Part shown: positions 57,754 to 64,000 of the stretch, piece after piece | How positions within the stretch are numbered: position 1 is the stretch's first letter | Layout of the letters: every line of letters begins with the position of its first letter | Notes under the pieces: model-generated | What the model was told of the DNA's origin: nothing | Seen by the model: only the letters and a program-made list of their open reading frames with translations | Database searches by the model: none | Program-made: the position numbers and the translations under genes | NCBI GenBank assembly: GCA_032622095.1 | Contig: CP136062.1 | Location: 132,945,282-133,009,281, forward strand | Length of the DNA stretch: 64,000 nucleotides | Reading direction: 5' to 3' | Source: Siphonodentalium dalli | Lineage: Eukaryota > Mollusca > Scaphopoda > Gadilida > Siphonodentaliidae

Positions 57754-60700
57754 CTGAAAGCAAAATAAAGAGAAGAATGCAATAATTCCATTTCAAATGA
57801 TGGAAATTTGGCCAATAAAGAAGCAATATAGACAATGTTCGCATTCCCCCTACCTATACACATCATACTAATTAGTAAAAACAGTACCCTTATTTATTTT
57901 CCACACTAATTTAGTACTAGTTTCCTTCAATGTACCTACCCATGAAGTTTAAAATTAATTTCTAATTGAAATGGAGGACACATTAATATAATGTATACAG
58001 TATAGAACAAAAACCACGAGGCCCAAAGTACATGTGGGAACTAATTCGGTGACAATATATTTTGATGGATGCCAGACATAAATATCATGTAAGGCTTCTA
58101 GGGACAGTTCAATTGCTAAATTAAATTGATGGCAAAGTCAACGAAATCTCACCTGTACTCTGAGTGTTTCGATGTAGTTCGTGCCATATGCCCTACGTGT
58201 GAAATCTGACAAGTTGAACTGAATTTGATTCCATCCGTCATCCAGTCTCATTGGCATAGTACAAATAAACGGCTTCACCCTTGTCGTACTCTGGTAGTTA
58301 CTTGCTCGGAATCTCCTTCTGACATTTTTGTCATCTAAGACCTGTGGAAAAAGTTACAAATTAATACAAAATGATTTCAAGATCAATTCAATCACATAAC
58401 ATTATTCATCAAGGACAAGCTGTTGAACTCAAATAATCCAATTATCTGACATTCCATAAATCAGGTCAATATCCAAACATGTGGCACTAAATCAGCTGAA
58501 CATATGCATGTAAATATTTGTTTCAAGAACACATTGAGCCCACAAAACACATAAAATAATTTTCAAAGATTTAAAATTAGAGGGGAGCCAAATAGGCAAA
58601 TACTAGTCTATGGAATGAGTAAATAACAAAAAAAATGAGGAGAGGGAACCATTCATTATCTGTTCAATAAGAAGAGGGGCCCAATGCCTTCACAGCGGGT
58701 AAATATACCAACAATTATAAAAGTCTCCAAAAAGCTCACCATCAAGAAGAATGTGGAGAAATAGATCAAATTTGTTCCTATAATCTTTATAGATAGTTCA
58801 CCAAAAGAAATTTTACATGTTGAATCCATTGAACATAATGTAAACAGAACTGTTACAGCTATTTGTAAAAAAAACACCACTATCCGCATAGTAAGTTATA
58901 ATATTTTAATATGATTTTCCGAAAAGTTTTTAATGCTTTGATGCTTCCAATGGTTACAATCCAGTTTTGATTTATAATAAACTTTAAATAGTATTTAATG
59001 AACTAATTGGACTTTGACCGGTAATATCATTGTAATAGTAACACTTACATAACAATGAGTGAATGACTTCGATATGCAAAATATTGTTATTGGAGTGTCA
59101 TAATAATAACAAGAGGTGGCATCAGAGATGCTGTGTCTCGTTTTCGGTGGCTTACCGCCGGTGGCTACCGCAAATTGGTGTGCATCAGTATGGGTAGACT
59201 AATTAATAGGTAAAATCGGTTAATATTTGTTCAAGTTATCGCGCCAACGGCCTCAAAATCGCGAAGAATTCACATACTAAGGGGCATAACTCAGGGGAAA
59301 AATTTCGGAGAAACCCGGTTTTCGCACTCTTTCGAGATATTGTGCGAAGCAAGCCACACACCAAAAATTAATATAATCGGTTAATATTGTTCAAGTTATC
59401 GCGCTAACGGCCTCAAAATCAAGAAAATTTTGCAAACTGAGGGGGATAACTCAGAGAAAAAAGATCGGACAAACCCGCTTTTCGAACTCGTTTGAGATAT
59501 TGTGCCAAGAAAGTCATGTACTGGTACCAAAATTTTTTAATCAAATCGGATGACGTTTGTTGAAGTTATCGCGCTAACGAGCTGAAAATTCGTGAAAAAT
59601 GACTAATTAAGGGCCATAACTCTATCAAATTTTATCGGACCAGACCGGTTTTCGAACTCGTCCGAGATATTCTTGGGAGACACCTATATCGCAAATTTCA
59701 ATCGAATCAGATAACGTTTGTTGAAGTTGTTGCGCTAACAAGACTAAAATCAGTGAAAAATGGCAAAGGGCCATAACTCTGTAAGAAATGTGCGGACAAA
59801 CCCGATTTTTTGTCAGCAGCTTACGTGCATGGATATGTACTCACACAGACACACACCAAAAAAAAAATTAATCCGCCAATAAACGGTTGAGTTATAAGCA
59901 AAACACGCCGCCCGCCCACCATCAAACTATAAACTTGTCGAGTTTTGGAAAAAAACTCGACTAAAAATAGGAACAAACCCTGGTATCTATTTTACAAGAA
60001 CATGTTGATGATTGTTGTTTTACAGTATACCGGTACACGGAGTCTTCTATAAAATTTATGTTATTGTGCATAAATCAATTTGAAGGCCTCAAGCCACTTT
60101 AACATACCTGAACTTCAAATGTGAAATATTTCTTCAAATTCTTTATGATCATCACCAAGAACGGCAGCTTGATGCCTAACGTCTTCTTTGGATCAGCTGG
60201 ACATGTGATGAATGTGGTACTGGAATTAAAATAAGAAGGAATATTGAACACAATGAACAGATCATGTACAATTGTCATCTGAGTTTCACAATTTTATATG
60301 GATAGAAGTACCCAGGTACGGTGGGCTGACTTAGTAGTAAGTTCAATAACTGGGGAGGACTATGGTAAGTATGGTCCATCCAGATTCATGACACGATCTA
60401 AGGCTGTTCCAATTGATCTCCTGTCCAAAAAAAAACATGGCATGGTTGGCAATAATGAAAACTAAGATGAAAAAAACATAAGAAACTAACAACTGATACT
60501 ATTAGCGGAAAATATCGGAAGTGTTGCCAAATCATGAATCATCGTCTTACTCAAACAGACTTATCCTGAGAAAAAAAATGCAAAGTATACAATGAGAATG
60601 TGGGATAATATAATTAACATACGGCTAATACACACCTAACATTTGTTCCAACAATTTCTAATACAAGTGACTGGATATCGTTGTCTGTTATTCTCTTTAT

Positions 60701-63548
60701 GTGACCATTCCGCACCTACAAAAGGAAAAGTAAGACATAGTAATTTTATTCATCACAAACAACTAAGTGACTCCAATTAACTCAAATTTACTAAAATGTC
60801 AGTAGTAGATAAGACAAAAAGCCTTTTCAAAGCCAGTTTCTGCAATTTATAAGATGCATTGCCGAAAAATCATGGGTCTATATTGAAAAAATGCACAAAT
60901 GAGAGCAGAATTACAGACTACATGTATCCTGATTTGTACCAATTCTTGACAAAATTATAGTGTCAGAAATCACAAGTCACGTTGGAACTTTGATAAATTT
61001 TACTTTTTCTTTACATAAAAGGATGAATTGCACCGTGATTTACTAGAATGTGTCAAACTGTCATGATGCAAGCTCACTTGAAGTTGAAAAGCCTTCATGA
61101 CACCAAAGAACCGGGATTACTAGTAGTAGTATTTAGTCAACAACAGTGCTCACATTAAGTGATGTTTCGTTGATCATTGATTGATCAATCACTTCAATGT
61201 CAGGGTTTCCGTTAGTACGGCACAGCGTCCGTAGGACGGCCTCATTCCCCTCGCAGATGATCTGTTTGATTCATACATGTACCAAAAGTCAGCAGCAATA
61301 CAGCAATATGTCATAACAAATTTGGACTGCAACGCGAGTTCGGGGGTTAAACAGAATACTGGTGAAAAAGCGGTCCATTGAGCACAGTGTGTTACGGTAC
61401 ATCATAAACCTTTGAAATCAAAGCGCCAAAACTGCAACGTAATGTTTGATGTACATTGGAATAGCGACGTTACCGTATATACAGCGTAATAATGTCGCGA
61501 TAACATCAAAGAATGCAGGACGACTGAGTACGGATATTTTTGTTCACGTGATTTGCGAGGTTGAAACTACTCACGCTCGGAGATCCCGTGCTATCGTACA
61601 ATTACATAATTTGATCAAAGAATGCCGAATTGCTGAGTTAGGCAGAGTGGGATCAACATACACCAAAAGGCGGTTCTCCTTAAATTCTCCTTGCCAGGTA
61701 TTATTGGTCATTATACATGTACCGTACCATCATAAATTTGTAAATACTGTGACTTGTAGCTTGTTCATTTATATAGTCTCAATCAGACGTAATTGCATGC
61801 GTAATTACATGATTAATTATCTGGATCAACAGAATTAATGCACCCACGGAAATTATCGACTTGCGTAATATACGTATAGCTTTGGATTGCTTTGTGGGAC
61901 ACTCAGGTGCAAGGAAATTGCTACTGTTTATTGTCAAATAACAAAATTTTCGCGTTATGTGTTTTCCCAATACGGACTCATTAATTTTCCCTTGGCGGAA
62001 ACACTGACTTCATGGTAAATCATGAAATAATATTTTAAAACGCCAAGAATTAAAAAATAAAACAAAATTCAAATGTCACCGAGTCGGTGAACAACAATGC
62101 AGAGTACCGTAACTCAGTTTTCAGCAATATGCTAGACACTCAAAGCCATATGACAATCTGCGAACAAGATATTACTGAGTATGATAGACAGAGTGGCAGC
62201 CCTCATAATTGGCTACGGCAATCAGCAATGCCGAAGCCATTTGCCGAAGTAAATGGACCCCACATCAATGGTTGCCGTAGTGGATTGCCGAAGCTGAAAA
62301 ACCTGAATTATGAGGGCTGCTCAGTGGCCATATAAATGTATTATTTTATTACAATATTTATTATCGGATATCCACCCCATCCCATTATAAAAATAACCAC
62401 AGTGACATTGTTTCACAAACTCAAATTATTTCTACCTACTACTACTAGTACGTACCTGATTATTGATCAATTATGAGATCATTTTAATGCAGCTAATGTA
62501 ATACTAATAGGCCTAATAAGTTTTTTCTTCAATAAATTTGTTCTATTTGACATTTGTTGTTGTTATATTGTCTAATATTTAATATTGTTGTGTTTTTAAT
62601 TTTTAACTCACTTTATTATGTTAATTGTGATTTAATTCAGCAATTTCAGGTTTAGGTCAATCTAAAATACTAATGTTTAAACAAAAAAAGATCAAGAACA
62701 AATGTCCGAAAAAGGCATAATATTATATTATAAATTATAATAAACTTAAGCAAAAATGATCACATAATAAAACAAGAGTCGACTCAAGACTTTAAAAAAA
62801 GACAAGTTCTGAAAATCAAATATTTTTATCTAAGATTTACTAGTAAGTCAAGACAAGTTCAAAATTTGCATGATCATCTCGTGCAGTCGTGACCCGTGGT
62901 CACCGCACTAGTAATAGTATCAAGCATTAAGTTAACAACTGATACAGACTACAGTGCTTAAGCAGGTACACATTTCAGTTCAGTTTGATTCTTCAATAGT
63001 AAATAAGTAATAGTATGGTGAAATATTATATCCCGTGGTTCTGTTCGGAGTGCTGAGTAGAATACAGCCAAATCAAATAATAACTAACACCTTTCGGCAC
63101 GACTCGGGGGATCTTCAATAGTGGGGTCAGTCACTGAGTCAGACAAATTCTCACTTGGCAACTGACATTTTTTTTCAGAACGAACAACTCGATCAAGTCC
63201 AACTCGAACTTCGAAGACGAAGGCATACTAATACTATGATACTTCGAGTTTCAGTAATTTACAAATTATGGGCCTCCAGCATTTCATTTACGCTCATGTC
63301 TATTTTTAATCGAGTTGTTTTAATGTTTAGTAGAACCACATACTGCTACACATGAGTCATGGACATGAGGGCTTGAGTAATTCGCATTTCAGAATTTCGA
63401 GGTATTTACAAATTATCACTATGGCGATCAAGTAACTTCCCCAAGTTAACACAAATTTACTCACCTTTTTGTCCCATATCTGCAATGGTTTGCTGCCGAT
63501 GCTATAAAGTATCGACAAAAATCCACTTTGAAACGTATTTTTGAACAT
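57646..63548 (-). CDS. CFAP20: CFAP20 (Bug22/GTL3), five coding exons
   Basis: Encodes cilia- and flagella-associated protein 20, a microtubule inner protein of axonemal doublets and centrioles that supports ciliary stability and motility. The coding exons are 63465-63548, 60636-60715, 60108-60219, 58153-58341 and 57646-57753. Joined they give 573 bases, or 190 residues, close to the usual ~193. All junctions have GT/AG and keep frame. The product follows the family from [20 protein letters not shown] through [40 protein letters not shown] and [16 protein letters not shown] to [19 protein letters not shown], ending in PVTKK rather than a longer basic tail. The identity is very secure because this protein is extremely conserved in ciliated eukaryotes. 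The start is the conserved MFKN; an upstream in-frame ATG at 63689 is probably in the 5' UTR. Intron 1 contains transposons. Confidence 0.96.
58153..58341 (-). CDS. CFAP20: CFAP20 exon 4
   Basis: Acceptor tttccacag|GTC. 63 codons from [20 protein letters not shown] to [15 protein letters not shown], with donor CAG|gtgag. Confidence 0.95.
59150..59975 (+). repeat. Dispersed repeat, family E, copy 2, in CFAP20 intron 3
   Basis: Lies in the intron between exons 3 and 4. Five units of about 140 bases carry 'gttcaagttatcgcgc(c/t)aacg', 'cataactc(a/t)g', 'cggacaaacccg(c/g)ttttcgaact' and 'gagatatt'. It ends 'cgcccgcccacc...cttgtcgagttttggaaaaaaactcgactaaaaatag', a hairpin (GTCGAGTTTT/AAAACTCGAC). 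Confidence 0.75.
60108..60219 (-). CDS. CFAP20: CFAP20 exon 3
   Basis: Acceptor ttaattccag|T completes the serine codon, then [20 protein letters not shown] and [17 protein letters not shown], with donor CAG|gtatg. Confidence 0.95.
60636..60715 (-). CDS. CFAP20: CFAP20 exon 2
   Basis: Acceptor ccttttgtag|GTGCGG, then [20 protein letters not shown] and IVGTNV. It ends after two bases of a serine codon at AG|gtgtg. Confidence 0.95.
61201..62006. mobile_element. hAT-like element in CFAP20 intron 1
   Basis: Starts CAGGGTTTCCG and ends CGGAAACACTG, a pairing with one mismatch typical of hAT ends. Flanks are TTCAATGT on the left and ACTTCATG on the right. These are similar only if one base is shifted, so the target duplication is eroded or absent. 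The 130-residue plus-strand ORF inside (61446-61838) has no recognised domain. Confidence 0.55.
62197..62319. mobile_element. 123-bp MITE in CFAP20 intron 1
   Basis: Ends CAGCCCTCATAATT and AATTATGAGGGCTG are perfect inverses, and the interior is partly palindromic (ctacggcaatc / ttgccgtagtgg). Flanks CAGAGTGG (62189-62196) and CTCAGTGG (62320-62327) match at six of eight bases, suggesting a worn hAT-type 8-bp duplication. Confidence 0.72.
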
Positions 63549-64000
63549 CTTGATAACTAGAATGTGTTGTTTATGTCTAAGTCCAACGCATAAAACGTTG
63601 CTGTTCGCCGACAAAGGTCTGCTTTGCTCGATCTTCCAGTTGTCAAGTGAGAACTGCTGCCTGTGTCGCCTTTCTAACCACGTTGTCAAGGACCACTCAC
63701 AACCGCGTATGTATACACGTTGCTATGCTGGATGGCGTTTAAATATGTATATCATTCAAATTAGTTTATTCATATTAGAAACCACTACATATAATAAATG
63801 TCTATTTTAATATCACAGAAATCATACGGTTTAATAAAGTTTTGGGAGTCAGTTGTAAAATCACCCGAGAACTATTTCTTTGAAGTTTTACTTCATGACT
63901 ATATGAACTTCCGGGTTAGAGGAAGGCAGAATTGACCTTTAGTTACTTAGCGATAGTAGCATGCCCAAGGAGATGCCTGTCATCTCGTGAATGACTGACA
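62820..64000. repeat. Right copy of the terminal direct duplication
   Basis: Matches 1-1245 in the same orientation and is cut by the window end. It contains the end of CFAP20 intron 1, exon 1 (63465-63548) and about 450 bases upstream. A segment of about 70 bases present near 210-285 in the left copy is absent here. A short 'actaatactatgat' insertion near 63228-63241 is absent from the left copy. Confidence 0.93.
63465..63548 (-). CDS. CFAP20: CFAP20 exon 1 (coding part)
   Basis: 28 codons, MFKNTFQSG to QIWDKK, with donor AAG|gtgagt. The bases before the ATG (atcaag) give an A at -3. It is duplicated at 710-793. Confidence 0.95.

Noticed and set aside
57309-57866. 185-residue minus-strand ORF
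   Set aside because: It overlaps CFAP20 exon 5 in a different frame and runs into the 3' UTR and intron. The conserved family sequence is in the other frame.
58656-58889. 77-residue hydrophobic minus-strand ORF with a signal-peptide-like start
   Set aside because: It lies inside a CFAP20 intron in AT-rich DNA, where hydrophobic frames arise by chance. No conserved motif.
62087-62335. 82-residue plus-strand ORF
   Set aside because: Its second half is the 123-bp MITE at 62197-62319 and the rest has no motif. It is antisense to CFAP20 intron 1.

Overview
This is AT-rich eukaryotic nuclear DNA from a metazoan, most likely a mollusc and probably a bivalve. The reasons are spliceosomal introns, a five-exon CFAP20 gene, and dense Helitron-like, hAT-like, TTAA-flanked and foldback elements. 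Many degenerate repeats end in GGAC/GACA-rich tails, a style I associate from memory with mollusc genomes. The species cannot be named from the sequence. Only two genes are recognisable with confidence: CFAP20 (minus strand, 57646-63548, 190 residues, axonemal and centriolar protein) and a single-exon ankyrin-repeat/SOCS-box (ASB-like) gene (minus strand, 37486-38502). Two short minus-strand ORFs (17278-17409 and 43820-44002) may be exons of unidentified genes.

Layout. 1-1245 is a near-identical direct copy of 62820-64000 and carries a second intact CFAP20 exon 1. 1491-2934 is a hAT-like element with a TTAA-flanked MITE inside it. 2943-7227 is intergenic with one degenerate tandem repeat. 7228-8935 is a head-to-tail array of three Helitron-like elements whose internal minisatellite carries GCGCATGCGC palindromes. 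8936-21362 is intergenic DNA filled with dispersed repeats and foldback elements. 21363-25594 is a datable nest: Helitron, then a non-autonomous hAT, then a BED-finger hAT remnant. 26613-28872 holds two more hAT-type elements with perfect 8-bp target duplications. 29109-29208 is a 100-N assembly gap.

29820-36070 is more repeats, including poly-G tandem repeats and a 242-bp TTAA MITE. 37247-39320 is the ASB-like gene with a candidate polyadenylation signal and promoter. 40728-43736 is a cluster of palindromes, one with a GC-rich 22-bp minisatellite in its loop. 44220-54830 is dispersed repeats, including a piggyBac-type element whose empty site survives in a paralogous repeat at about 29957. 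57438-63548 is CFAP20, with a hAT-like element and a 123-bp MITE in intron 1 and a degenerate repeat in intron 3.

The genes show no shared pathway. The window is mainly a record of layered transposon insertion around two ordinary genes. The terminal duplication together with the 100-N gap raises the possibility that two haplotype contigs were joined head to tail by the assembler. No cellular system beyond mobile DNA is convincingly visible.
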